A DNA stretch of 18,804 nucleotides from Alphaproteobacteria bacterium (GCA_025998735.1 BNWJ01000015.1:1-18804), one strand, 5' to 3'. Counted from the first letter of the stretch, positions 8,754 to 15,673 are shown. Notes: a model not told the origin generated them from the sequence alone. Numbers and translations are program-made.

Positions 8754-8933
8754 CTGACGCAGTCTCATAACCTCATTACTACACAGACCATCATCAGGTT
8801 TCACTAGCTCATGACTTACTTTTCTATTTGTCGTTCTGAGGCTCTTCTTTTTGTGTCGTACGAGCATTTCCGTCCACCTAGTCGCGCCCTTTCTGGCTCT
8901 GTAGTTCATATATATCTTACCACCGAGCAATCG

Positions 8934-9857
8934 CTAGGGACGCATTCCGTGTACCCACGTGCCGGTATGGTTAGCCCCATTTGGATATGTCATGGTTCCT
9001 GTGCCATGCATCAGATCACCTAGCCATTGCCCTTCAAACGTTCTTCCATCTGAGTATGTCATTGTCCCATGTCCTTCTCTCCGATCATTTACCCAAGCCC
9101 CAACATAGTCGCTCCCATCAGCGTATGTCATTTTTCCATGTCCATGTGCCAGATTATTTACCCAAGCGCCAACATAGATGCGCCCATCAGTGTATGTCCT
9201 TGTTCCTTGTCCATGTGCCAGATTATTTACCCAAGCGCCAACATAGACGCTTCCATCAGTGTATGTCATTTTTCCATGTCCATGCGGCCGATTATTTGCC
9301 CAACCGCCGGCATAGACGGCTCCATCGGCGCATGTCATTTTTCCATGTCCATGTGCCAGATTATGTCCCAACGGTCCTTCATACTTGCCGCCATCTGGAC
9401 GCTTCAGAGTTCCCTCTCCCTCTCTACGGTCATGCACCCAATTGCCAGCATAAATACCCCCATCGGCATATACCGTGGTCCCATGTCCCTCTCTGAGATC
9501 ATTTACCCAATTGCCGTCATAGGAGGCTCCAGACGGCAATGTCAGAGTGCCCGCCCCTTCTCTCCGACCATTCACAAAATGGCCTTCATAGATGCTTCCA
9601 TCGCGGTATGTTACGGCACCTCTGCCATGGGGCTCATTTCGTGAATTGACTGTCCCGCTGTATTTTGTACCGTCAGTTAAGATTATAGATACTGCACCGA
9701 CAACCTTCGACTGCTGACAAGGGGCTTCGGACTCTAATGGCGTCGCGAGAGTTTTAGATAGGATATTATCCTTTTTTTCTAGCGATCCTTCTACCATTGC
9801 GAAATTTGCGAACGCCACAGCAGAAGCATAGATGGCTATTGATTTACTTATTTTCAT
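8934..9857 (-). CDS. Secreted MORN-repeat protein
   Basis: MORN repeats are beta-hairpin units known mainly from eukaryotic proteins that bind lipids or shape membranes and from some bacterial effectors. I start at the ATG at 9857: it has GGAG 9 nt upstream, while the ATG at 9872 overlaps that site. The product of 307 residues has a hydrophobic N-terminus (MKISKSIAIYASAVAFANFA), consistent with export, a short linker, then ten 23-24-residue units plus a partial eleventh from about residue 64 to the end. The unit is roughly YxGxWVNxxxHGHGxMTYxDG. Units 6-9 are almost the same. There is no catalytic domain. It stands alone with its own strong promoter. The function is unknown; a secreted protein that meets host membranes is a reasonable guess only. 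The sequence is richer in GC than its surroundings. Confidence 0.88.
   Translation of the reverse strand: MKISKSIAIYASAVAFANFAMVEGSLEKKDNILSKTLATPLESEAPCQQSKVVGAVSIILTDGTKYSGTVNSRNEPHGRGAVTYRDGSIYEGHFVNGRREGAGTLTLPSGASYDGNWVNDLREGHGTTVYADGGIYAGNWVHDRREGEGTLKRPDGGKYEGPLGHNLAHGHGKMTCADGAVYAGGWANNRPHGHGKMTYTDGSVYVGAWVNNLAHGQGTRTYTDGRIYVGAWVNNLAHGHGKMTYADGSDYVGAWVNDRREGHGTMTYSDGRTFEGQWLGDLMHGTGTMTYPNGANHTGTWVHGMRP
9045..9320 (-). repeat. 69-bp tandem repeats inside the MORN gene (units 6-9)
   Basis: Four successive 69-bp units encode 23 residues each and are nearly identical in DNA around a shared core such as CATTTTTCCATGTCCATG. Protein-only selection would allow more silent change, so recent duplication or gene conversion between units is likely, and copy number may vary between strains. 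Confidence 0.8.
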
Positions 9858-9898
9858 TTGTTTATTCTCCATTGATAAAAAAAATTCAAGCTAAAGAT

Positions 9899-9927
9899 AT
9901 AATATGCTGTTTTCCCGCCAATGTCAA
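9899..9927 (-). promoter_or_regulatory. Strong predicted promoter of the MORN gene
   Basis: TTGACA (9927-9922) and TATTAT (9904-9899) on the minus strand have a 17-nt spacer; one mismatch in total from the sigma70 consensus hexamers. It lies about 40 bp upstream of the chosen ATG. Confidence 0.7.
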
Positions 9928-10274
9928 ACAAAAAAAAACGAATCAACCACTACCGATTTTGGGGTTTTTTCTCTGTATATTTTTCCTTTACTTCTTCATC
10001 CAGGCCCACAGAGGCTCCCCCCAGTAAAGTACAATGGCCAGAATAAGCAACAATCGTTTTTGCTCATTTCATTTTGAATGAAAAAATGAGTGGGGCCGGT
10101 GAGGGAGAAGAAAAGAACAAAAGGAAGCGATTCGAGATCGTTAGCTCTTTTCGTTGCTTCCGCTAGATATATCTCTAAAATTTTATAAAACGCCCGTGAG
10201 CACATAATCATGTCAGTTGTCTTTCTGTTAATATATGTGCTACACAATAACATGGAATAATTTAGGATTCTGTC
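9928..10274. other. Intergenic stretch with two inverted repeats, no gene recognised
   Basis: No convincing coding signal. Two stem-loops can be drawn: CTCATTTCATT (10063-10073) pairs with AATG plus AAATGAG (10077-10090, with an AA bulge), and GGAAGC (10123-10128) pairs with GCTTCC (10156-10161). They lie upstream of the symporter and could be part of its leader or relics. An 85-codon minus-strand frame crosses the area but has low-complexity, unconserved-looking sequence. Confidence 0.4.
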
Positions 10275-11492
10275 GTGTTTGTAAGTAGATTTTTAAAAAA
10301 CGAGGCTCTGGCAAAGAATAAATCGCTGTTTTGGTATCTGATTGCAATCGCGTTGGGTTGTGTATGCGGATATCTTGAGTTTGCTCAGCCGATAGTGTGT
10401 TTCATTTCAGACATTTTTGTGAAGATGTTCAAGTGTCTGAGCCTGCCGATAATTGCGTTTTCGCTGATTGTTTCTCTGTCTCAGCAGAGTTCAGACCTTC
10501 AATTGAAAAAAATAGGAGGGAAAACGCTTTTTTATACGGTTACTACAACGATGGTAGCATCATCGGTTGCAAGTATTCTGTATTTGTTGATTTCTCCGTC
10601 CAATATTACAACATCCGTACCTTCAGTTGAGCGGGAGGCTATGGCAGCAAGCAAATACTCCGAATACGTCATGAACATAATTCCATCAAATATATTTTCT
10701 CCGTTTTTGGAACACAATGTCATGGGAGCTCTGCTGATGGGAGTTGTCATAGGCATCGCAATTAGATACATCCCAGATTCCAGCTCCCGCACATCCGTGA
10801 GTAATTTCTTCAAAAATGTCCATGAAATATTTCTCATTGTTGTCGGGTGGATCATCAAAATACTTCCAATTGCGCTTTTTGGTTTTATATCTACGGCCGT
10901 TGTGCAGCTAAAAAGCGGAGTAAATATCAAGGGACTTGGAGGATATTTGAGCGTGGTTGTTCTGGCCAATATCGTGCAGGGATTGATTGTCCTGCCGATT
11001 TTCTTATATTTCAACAAGATACGTCCCTTTGCTACACTGAGACGTATGTTGCCGGCATTATCCGTTGCTTTTTTCTCCAAATCATCGGTGGGAACGCTGC
11101 CGGTTACAATGGAAACGGCTGAAAGTAATCTGGGAGTATCGCGTCGAATCAGCAGATTCGTCCTTCCACTCTGCACCGCAATTAATATGAACGGATGCGC
11201 GGCTTTTATTCTCACGACGGTGATTTATGTCATGCAGAATCACGGAATTGAGGTAAATCTATTGACAATTCTTCAGTGGATCTTCATTTCCACTATCGCA
11301 GCCATAGGCAACGCCGGAGTTCCAATGGGATGCTTCTTCCTGAGTCTTAGCTTGCTGGCCAGCATGGATGTGCCAATCGACTTGCTCTGGTTGATTCTGC
11401 CGTTCTACAGCATAATAGACATGATAGAAACGGCGCTAAATGTGTGGTCCGACTGCTGCGTAACCAAAGTCGTGGATAAAAAATTCTCGTGA
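10275..11492 (+). CDS. Dicarboxylate/amino acid:cation symporter (DAACS family)
   Basis: Sodium- or proton-coupled uptake carrier of the GltP/DctA type, in the inner membrane, usually for glutamate, aspartate or C4-dicarboxylates. The protein has 405 residues with a GTG start (AGGA 7 nt upstream). Family landmarks are visible: the serine-rich hairpin HP1 KSSVGTLPVTMETAE (about 275-289), NMNG in segment 7 where NMDG is usual, the HP2 hairpin GNAGVPMG, and segment 8 ending IDMIETALNVWSDCCVTKVVD. The arginine that pairs with the acidic side chain in classical glutamate carriers is not seen in segment 8, so the substrate may be a neutral amino acid or another acid. It stands alone between divergent or convergent genes. 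For an intracellular bacterium it would import host amino acids or organic acids. Confidence 0.88.
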   Translation: MFVSRFLKNEALAKNKSLFWYLIAIALGCVCGYLEFAQPIVCFISDIFVKMFKCLSLPIIAFSLIVSLSQQSSDLQLKKIGGKTLFYTVTTTMVASSVASILYLLISPSNITTSVPSVEREAMAASKYSEYVMNIIPSNIFSPFLEHNVMGALLMGVVIGIAIRYIPDSSSRTSVSNFFKNVHEIFLIVVGWIIKILPIALFGFISTAVVQLKSGVNIKGLGGYLSVVVLANIVQGLIVLPIFLYFNKIRPFATLRRMLPALSVAFFSKSSVGTLPVTMETAESNLGVSRRISRFVLPLCTAINMNGCAAFILTTVIYVMQNHGIEVNLLTILQWIFISTIAAIGNAGVPMGCFFLSLSLLASMDVPIDLLWLILPFYSIIDMIETALNVWSDCCVTKVVDKKFS

Positions 11493-11741
11493 TCAGCGCA
11501 TAATCGGGGCTACTAATCGTAGGAGTCAACAGTTGATGCCGTTGGAGGAAGGATGGCCTCATTTTCGCAAAGCATTTGACGATTTAAGTCATATAATGCC
11601 TGGAACATCAGCAAAATATGCTCCATAAAAGTCATGTGTCAAGTTCAGCTCCGAATGGTGGTAGTTTACATCTCCAATGAGATCTTAATCATTTTTAGCT
11701 TTAGGATCAGTTAAGGAATAATCTGGACTCGTTTTTTCTTC
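11493..11741. other. Intergenic stretch downstream of the symporter, nothing recognised
   Basis: AT-rich. A 31-codon frame from an ATG at 11534 (MPLEEGWPHFRK...) is preceded by GTAGGAGTC but has no known homology that I can recognise and ends quickly. I see no terminator with a T-run after the symporter stop. Confidence 0.4.
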
Positions 11742-11856
11742 AGGTGATACCACATAAGAGAACTGATTCTTGTGAAAATATCGAAATCCCAGCATGCACA
11801 ATTTGCTGGTATTTCAGTAATCTAACAAAAATCAACTCTCTCACGTGGTATCACCT
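11742..11856 (-). repeat. 115-bp palindromic element, possible structured RNA
   Basis: The left end AGGTGATACCAC reads again, reverse-complemented, at the right end (GTGGTATCACCT). The arms stay complementary for about 32 bp, then after a small internal loop pair again (GAAAT, CCAGCA) around an apical loop. Five of the six arm differences in the outer 33 bp are transitions that make G-U pairs in a minus-strand RNA but A-C mismatches in a plus-strand RNA. The element lies about 130 nt downstream of the Q-rich gene stop on that strand. It has no coding content. It could be a miniature inverted-repeat element or a 3' UTR structure. Confidence 0.7.
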
Positions 11857-11987
11857 TTCTTTCAAACACGTAGTCCCTTCATGATGTTTAAACAATTTGT
11901 TGGTGTTATCCCTGAACCGTTCCTTCTCTTCAAACAGACCAAACAAATAAGTCTATCGTTTCAGCCCGGCAGCGTAGCAGGCTTCTA

Positions 11988-12677
11988 TCATTGCTGATAC
12001 TGCGGCTGTGTCGCCCATTGCAGCGGTTGTTGATTCTGTTGCTGCTGTGCCTGCTGATACTGATACTGCGGCTGTTGTGCGTTCTGCGGCTGTTGTGCCT
12101 CCCGTGCCTGTTGATACTGCTGCTGCGCCGGCGGTGCCGGTCGATACTGCTGCTGCTGGTACCACTGCTGCTGCGCCTGTTGCTGCGCCTGTTGCTGGTT
12201 GTTCCACTGCTGCAGCGGCTGCCATTGCGGTTGCGGTTGCGCTTGCTGTTGCTGGTACCACTGCTGCGTCGGCTGCCATTGCTGGTACTGCTGCGGCGGC
12301 TGTGCCTGTGCCTTCGGATTCTGGAGCTGCTTCGCGCCCGGTTGGTGCTGCGCTTGCGGCACTGTTATACGCGGTACGCTTGCGGGTATTTCACCCATTC
12401 CACGTGGGTGACAAAATATCTTAGGTTGTGGAGCAGCAGGCGGTGGCGGTGTTCCGGGAGGACGTCCAAGCGGCGCAGGTATTGCCGATTCTCCAGGCGG
12501 CAGCTGCGCTCCGTTGTTAAGGCTACAAGCCGATCCACTCGGGCTGTGGAATATTACAGGTAGTGGCGGCACGTCACTCCGCTGTTGCTCTTTAGTCTGC
12601 TGCATAGTGCCAGCATCTATGGCCGAAAGTGCAAGCACAATTGCAGATGCGCAACCTACTAGTATTTTATTTTTCAT
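11988..12677 (-). CDS. Secreted proline/glutamine-rich low-complexity protein
   Basis: No family is recognised. The ATG at 12677 is chosen because a perfect GGAGG lies 7 nt upstream and the longer frame from 12722 would start inside the promoter. The 229-residue product begins with a signal peptide (MKNKILVGCASAIVLALSAIDA). Residues about 30-95 are proline-rich, with a PPGTPPPPAAPQP tract and scattered Cys; residues about 105-229 are glutamine-rich with aromatic residues in repeats such as WYQQQQ, QWQP and QYQQAQ. The codons mix CAG and CAA, so this is not a simple triplet run. Prion-like or adhesive behaviour is possible, and the proline tract resembles ligands of host SH3, profilin or EVH1 domains; both are inference. 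GC content is far above the flanks, which produces long false frames on the other strand. Confidence 0.78.
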   Translation of the reverse strand: MKNKILVGCASAIVLALSAIDAGTMQQTKEQQRSDVPPLPVIFHSPSGSACSLNNGAQLPPGESAIPAPLGRPPGTPPPPAAPQPKIFCHPRGMGEIPASVPRITVPQAQHQPGAKQLQNPKAQAQPPQQYQQWQPTQQWYQQQQAQPQPQWQPLQQWNNQQQAQQQAQQQWYQQQQYRPAPPAQQQYQQAREAQQPQNAQQPQYQYQQAQQQQNQQPLQWATQPQYQQ

Positions 12678-12720
12678 TTTTAAACCTCCATATAATTTGT
12701 GAAAAATACAAATCGCCTTC

Positions 12721-12749
12721 ATAGTAATATACTTTAATCAAAAAAGCAA
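12721..12749 (-). promoter_or_regulatory. Predicted promoter of the Q-rich gene
   Basis: TTGCTT (12749-12744) and TACTAT (12726-12721) on the minus strand with 17 nt between them. The resulting leader of about 37 nt carries the GGAGG site. Confidence 0.55.
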
Positions 12750-13056
12750 GTTTTTTTTGAGTTTTTTTCGCTTAGGAATATACCGAGAAGTGTAAAGGTT
12801 CAAACACATATGATACGGCTCAAAAACCAGGCGGCTATATATTTTTAGTTGTGAAGAAAGTGAAAGGTCTCCAGAATAGGTGAAGTTTAAAATTTAACCT
12901 TAACATTGGCGACATTTTTCATAAAAAACAATCACATAGCACACATGGGATGATTTCGTGGAAAAATATTTTTGTTTTTTGTGGACGATTCCTTCGAAAC
13001 AGCAGAAAAAATCGAATCTCTGCTGAAAAGAATATCAACAAATGATCAGGCGGCTG
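12750..13056. other. AT-rich intergenic stretch, nothing recognised
   Basis: No coding frame of note, no RNA gene recognised. A short AT-only inverted repeat (AAGTTTAAAATTTAACCTT near 12885) and CAGCAGA/TCTGCTG around 13002-13027 are the only structures seen. Confidence 0.4.
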
Positions 13057-13090
13057 CTTTCGCCGATGGCTATTGGCCATCGGGGGAAAG
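13057..13090 (-). terminator. GC-rich hairpin just after the Ser/Thr/Ala/Pro-rich gene
   Basis: CCGATGGC (13063-13070) and GCCATCGG (13076-13083) form a perfect 8-bp stem with a TATTG loop, extended by CTTTC/GAAAG across a small internal loop. It starts 25 nt after the stop of the upstream minus-strand gene. No T-run follows, so it may terminate weakly or protect the 3' end. Confidence 0.4.
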
Positions 13091-13115
13091 TAGGCACTAA
13101 ACAACGCACAGGTTT

Positions 13116-13642
13116 TCAGTCCCAGGTGCTGGTATTATGTCTGTCACTAGTATTTTTACTTTCTGCAGGATTTAGCGGTACTGCAGTTGTTGATGTTTCG
13201 TTCCTGTTTGTGCCAGCGGGCTTCGTCACTTTAATGTCTGCTTTTGCTGCCGGTTCAGTCGGCACAGCGTGATTTGCTGTCGCCTCAGTCGATGCAGTCT
13301 CTGACGAGGGTACAGAACTCGCTGTCGACGCTCCTTCGAGATGTGCCGCTGCCGGTTCAGTTGGCTTACCGGGATTTGCCGTTGCTGCCATCGATGTGTG
13401 CTCTAATGGGTGTGCAGCACTTGTTGCAGAAGAAGCCGAAGCAGCAGCCAGCTGAGATGCTATCTTTGGCGGAGTAAAAGTCGCCAAATAATCTTGACCA
13501 TGCCGCCGCACAAAAGCATATATGTTTGTTCCATCTGAGCTTAAGGCATTGTCTATCCACATATGGAATTTTCCCTCCGAACCAAATGACGTCTCATCAA
13601 AAGTAAATAATGTGTGACTTAAATAAATATGAGTTTTTTCAT
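13116..13642 (-). CDS. Ser/Thr/Ala/Pro-rich hypothetical protein, start out of frame by one A (frameshifted or phase-variable)
   Basis: Family unknown. The only ATG with a ribosome site (GAGGAG, about 7 nt upstream) is at 13642, but it reads MKKLIFI and stops at 13619. The long frame lies +1: with seven instead of six A after the ATG the product would read MKKTHIYLSHTLFTFDETS and continue to 13116, about 176 residues. The first 55 residues look globular (GKFHMWIDNALSSDGTNIYAF, quoted here as 20 or so residues around W and Y). The rest is low complexity with two copies of an ATAN...PTEPAA unit. An in-frame ATG at 13697 exists but overlaps the predicted -35 box, so I reject it. Either this is a fresh pseudogene, an assembly error in the homopolymer, or a slippage-controlled gene. 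It is surrounded by other single secreted-protein genes. Confidence 0.55.
13619..13642 (-). other. Seven-codon frame at the only good ribosome site
   Basis: ATG followed by A6, then CTC ATA TTT ATT TAA. GAGGAG is well placed upstream. Inserting one A in the A6 run (13639-13634) fuses it to the long frame ending at 13116. Confidence 0.7.
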
Positions 13643-13674
13643 TTTTTTCTCCTCTATATAAAAAACACAATAAA

Positions 13675-13703
13675 ACTATATAACAAAAGAAAAACATTGT
13701 CAA
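13675..13703 (-). promoter_or_regulatory. Near-consensus promoter of the Ser/Thr/Ala/Pro-rich gene
   Basis: TTGACA (13703-13698) and TATAGT (13680-13675) on the minus strand with a 17-nt spacer. This is among the strongest promoters in the window, which argues the gene is or recently was expressed. Confidence 0.7.
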
Positions 13704-13927
13704 TTGAATTTAAAAAAAAAGCGCGTTGTGGTGTAAAAATATAGCAATTGATCATTTCCCCCGCTACTTTTTTATCACAAAGAAGATAATTTTAGAATAT
13801 CAGAGTATTGAGTTCACTCTCATGACAACTTTGCAAGCGTAATCCCATACTGTCGACTAGTGTTGAATGGGCACATGATCTGGCCTTCCCATCATTTCTC
13901 TCTGTTCGCACAATCAAACTTCTCGAC
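13704..13927. other. Intergenic stretch, nothing firm
   Basis: No coding frame recognised. AACTTTGCAAGC near 13830 matches the first 12 bases of the tpiA insert and its left flank, but the similarity fades within about 25 bp, so I do not call a repeat. Confidence 0.35.
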
Positions 13928-13956
13928 TTGAATGTGTATAAGCTGGATGGTAGATT
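13928..13956 (+). promoter_or_regulatory. Possible promoter of the esterase gene
   Basis: TTGAAT (13928-13933) and TAGATT (13951-13956), 17-nt spacer, about 55 bp upstream of the start. Moderate match only. Confidence 0.35.
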
Positions 13957-14011
13957 GTGACATATGTAGTGGTGCGTAAATCATGTGTGCACGATAAGTA
14001 TGGAGGAGCAA

Positions 14012-15013
14012 ATGATACTGAGGGGTTTATTGTTTGTGTTTTGTCTATTAGGCGCCTGTCAAAAGGAGGAGAGTACATCCAATACAGTATCAGAAAGTAA
14101 ATACGATGCTGTACCTTCTGAAAAATCAAATATTATTTTGAATGATTTGTTGAAGGCAAAAGCGGAATTGTTAAAAGATCCAAGAGAAGCATATAATGAG
14201 TTTTTCTTAGCTCATGCCGGAACTAAAGACGATGTAAAGTCAGTAAAAGATTCAATCGTTAGAGCAGCAGATAATTATCAAATTCCGATAAGAATGTATA
14301 CTCCATCAAAGAATTCCAGAAAAGATTCTATTGTAATGTATATTCATGGCGGCGGTTGGGTTGATGGAAGTATAGAAAGGTATGATCATCTTTGTCGTAA
14401 AATCGCAAATATACTTGAAGTTACAGTTGTATCTTTGGATTATAGACTTGCTCCGGAACATCCATTTCCGACTCCACTTAATGATGTTTTCTGCGTTTAC
14501 TCCTGGATCGCCAAAAGCTTTCCCAAAACGAAAATCATTCTCTCTGGAGATAGCGCCGGAGGTAATTTATCGGCAGCTTTATGTATAAAAATCAGCAAAG
14601 AAACGCAAAAAAAGCCACATGCTCAGATTCTCTTCTATGCCGCTTTGTCAGGCGATTGTGAATCAAAGTCATTTAAGGCATATGGAGATATAGATGCATT
14701 AACCAAAAGTGACATGGAAGCCTGCTATAAACAATATGCAGGTGATGGACAGAAAACAAATCCGCTGGTATTTCCTGTTTTACAGGAAGATATGAGTGCA
14801 TTTCCGCCAACAATATTTATTGCCGCAGAATGTGATGTTCTTTTGGATGGACAAATATTGCTCTATACAAAATTAAAGGAAGCTGGAATCAAAACAGATA
14901 TTGTCATACCTAAAGGTACAGTTCATGGTTTTATGAACGATCTGAAAGAATTCAACGAAGAAGTTACAGATATATTGGAGAATGAAACCTCCGCGTTCAT
15001 CGATAAGATATAA
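14012..15013 (+). CDS. Alpha/beta-hydrolase lipoprotein of the hormone-sensitive-lipase type
   Basis: A carboxylesterase/lipase-like enzyme anchored to a membrane by lipid. The ATG at 14012 follows GGAGGAG by a few bases; upstream in-frame ATGs at 13985 and 14000 have no site. The 333-residue product opens with a lipoprotein signal (MILRGLLFVFCLLGAC, lipid on Cys16). The fold is the HSL family: HGGGW oxyanion motif at 112-116, DYRLAPEHPFP after it, nucleophile Ser181 in GDSAGG, Asp275 in ECDVL, and His305 in VHGF, giving a complete triad. The substrate cannot be read from sequence; short acyl esters or host lipids are possible. It is followed on the other strand by tRNA-Cys. The codons are AT-rich, unlike the GC-richer secreted genes nearby. 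Confidence 0.9.
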   Translation: MILRGLLFVFCLLGACQKEESTSNTVSESKYDAVPSEKSNIILNDLLKAKAELLKDPREAYNEFFLAHAGTKDDVKSVKDSIVRAADNYQIPIRMYTPSKNSRKDSIVMYIHGGGWVDGSIERYDHLCRKIANILEVTVVSLDYRLAPEHPFPTPLNDVFCVYSWIAKSFPKTKIILSGDSAGGNLSAALCIKISKETQKKPHAQILFYAALSGDCESKSFKAYGDIDALTKSDMEACYKQYAGDGQKTNPLVFPVLQEDMSAFPPTIFIAAECDVLLDGQILLYTKLKEAGIKTDIVIPKGTVHGFMNDLKEFNEEVTDILENETSAFIDKI

Positions 15014-15045
15014 ATCAACCGCTCTCAACTGAAATCGATGATCTG

Positions 15046-15076
15046 AATGACGAAAAAGGTTAAAACTTTCGTCATT
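15046..15076. repeat. Inverted repeat between esterase and tRNA-Cys
   Basis: AATGACGAAA pairs with TTTCGTCATT around a short loop; it abuts the tRNA 3' CCA. It may end both transcripts or guide tRNA 3' processing, but no T-run follows on either strand. Confidence 0.45.
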
Positions 15077-15149
15077 GGAGGCTGGAACCGGAATCGAACC
15101 GACGTATAAGGATTTGCAGTCCTCTGCATAACCACTCTGCCACCCAGCC
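15076..15149 (-). tRNA. tRNA-Cys (anticodon GCA)
   Basis: 74 nt including an encoded CCA. The acceptor stem GGCTGGG pairs with TCCAGCC (one G-U), the anticodon loop is CTGCAAA with GCA, the T-arm has GGTTCGATTCC, and the discriminator base is U, as in cysteine tRNAs. A promoter lies just upstream. Confidence 0.96.
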
Positions 15150-15158
15150 ACTCGTATA

Positions 15159-15187
15159 TATTTATACATATTAAACAAAAACGTCAA
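15159..15187 (-). promoter_or_regulatory. Predicted promoter of tRNA-Cys
   Basis: TTGACG (15187-15182) and TAAATA (15164-15159) on the minus strand, 17-nt spacer, starting transcription a few bases before the tRNA. Confidence 0.6.
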
Positions 15188-15224
15188 GCCCCTGTGTGCG
15201 AATCATCAGGACCCAGGGCTTTTT
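15186..15224 (+). terminator. Intrinsic-terminator-like hairpin, plus orientation
   Basis: AAGCCCCTG (15186-15194) pairs with CAGGGCTT (15214-15221) with one bulged C, followed by a T-run (TTTTT to 15224). It may end transcripts reading through from the esterase. Its left arm touches the -35 box of the tRNA-Cys promoter. Confidence 0.5.
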
Positions 15225-15246
15225 CCTAGAAATATGGGTTGATTTT

Positions 15247-15335
15247 TGAGATAAAATCTCCGAATATTAATTAAGTTTTAATATTTGGAGCAAGGCTATT
15301 TGAGACTTTAAAGCTCTGTAGAGCCATTTATCTCA
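15247..15335 (+). ncRNA. Possible structured RNA with a three-way junction
   Basis: An outer stem GAGATAAA (15248-15255) with TTTATCTC (15327-15334) encloses a 13-bp hairpin, CTCCGAATATTAA (15258-15270) with TTAATATTTGGAG (15278-15290), whose single non-Watson-Crick pair is G-U on the plus strand, and a second hairpin, GGCT (15294-15297) with AGCC (15322-15325), or alternatively GCTC/GAGC. No known RNA family is recognised and no promoter is certain. Confidence 0.4.
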
Positions 15336-15500
15336 TTGGCCTTTTCCTTGTTTACGAGGGGTATACACGTTACAAAACAGCAAATGGTCGAACAGACGAG
15401 TACAGTTGCAAAAGCAACTAACACACCACTCAACAATTCGATTGTATCACATTTTTACTGAGTAAGAAAACAAATGGATGATTCAAAGCAAAACAAGAAC
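15336..15500. other. Intergenic stretch, nothing recognised
   Basis: AT-rich, no coding frame and no RNA gene seen between the structured element and the orphan 5S fragment. Confidence 0.4.
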
Positions 15501-15573
15501 AAAGCATAAATAAGAAAAAGAAAGACCAAGAATCTGCTTTTTATAAGCCTGGCAGCGAGCTACGCTCCCGCGT
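15501..15573 (-). repeat. Orphan copy of the 5S 3' end and its downstream flank (direct repeat A)
   Basis: About 73 bp matches 16643-16715 with about five mismatches: the T-rich tail, the processing-stem strand AAAAAGCAGATTCT and the 5S end with CGCTGCCAGGC. Further into the 5S the similarity decays; CCGAGCGG and CCGCTCGG nearby (about 15575-15600) make a perfect hairpin that is not in the real 5S. The 5' half of 5S is absent, so no functional rRNA can be made. It lies about 100 bp after the stop of the secreted-protein gene. Confidence 0.85.
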
Positions 15574-15673
15574 CCCGAGCGGCAGTGTTCCGCTCGGTAG
15601 GGCCAACGGAGTAAACGGGCAGGCACTGCCACTTGGCGCGTTCGAACATCAGGTGGTTGTTTTAGTGACGTTA

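Noticed and set aside
8981..9644. Plus-strand frames of 171 and 191 codons across the MORN gene
   Set aside because: Periodic repeats copied from the 69-bp units of the minus-strand gene; they have no independent start signals.
9996..10253. 85-codon minus-strand frame upstream of the symporter
   Set aside because: No ribosome site, no signal or domain, and it crosses inverted repeats in an intergenic region.
10532..11215. 227-codon minus-strand frame inside the symporter
   Set aside because: Antisense to a clear transporter with family motifs; no ribosome site or recognisable domain.
11991..12563. Long plus-strand frames rich in Leu/Arg or Ala/Val opposite the Q-rich gene
   Set aside because: They are the mirror of CAG/CAA-rich codons on the minus strand; no ribosome site, extreme composition, and the minus frame has a signal peptide, GGAGG site and promoter.
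13827..13860. Intergenic AACTTTGCAAGC match to the tpiA insert
   Set aside because: Only about 12 identical bases followed by weak similarity; not enough to call another copy.
13985..14011. Longer start of the esterase gene at 13985
   Set aside because: The ribosome site GGAGGAG and the lipoprotein signal both fit the ATG at 14012.
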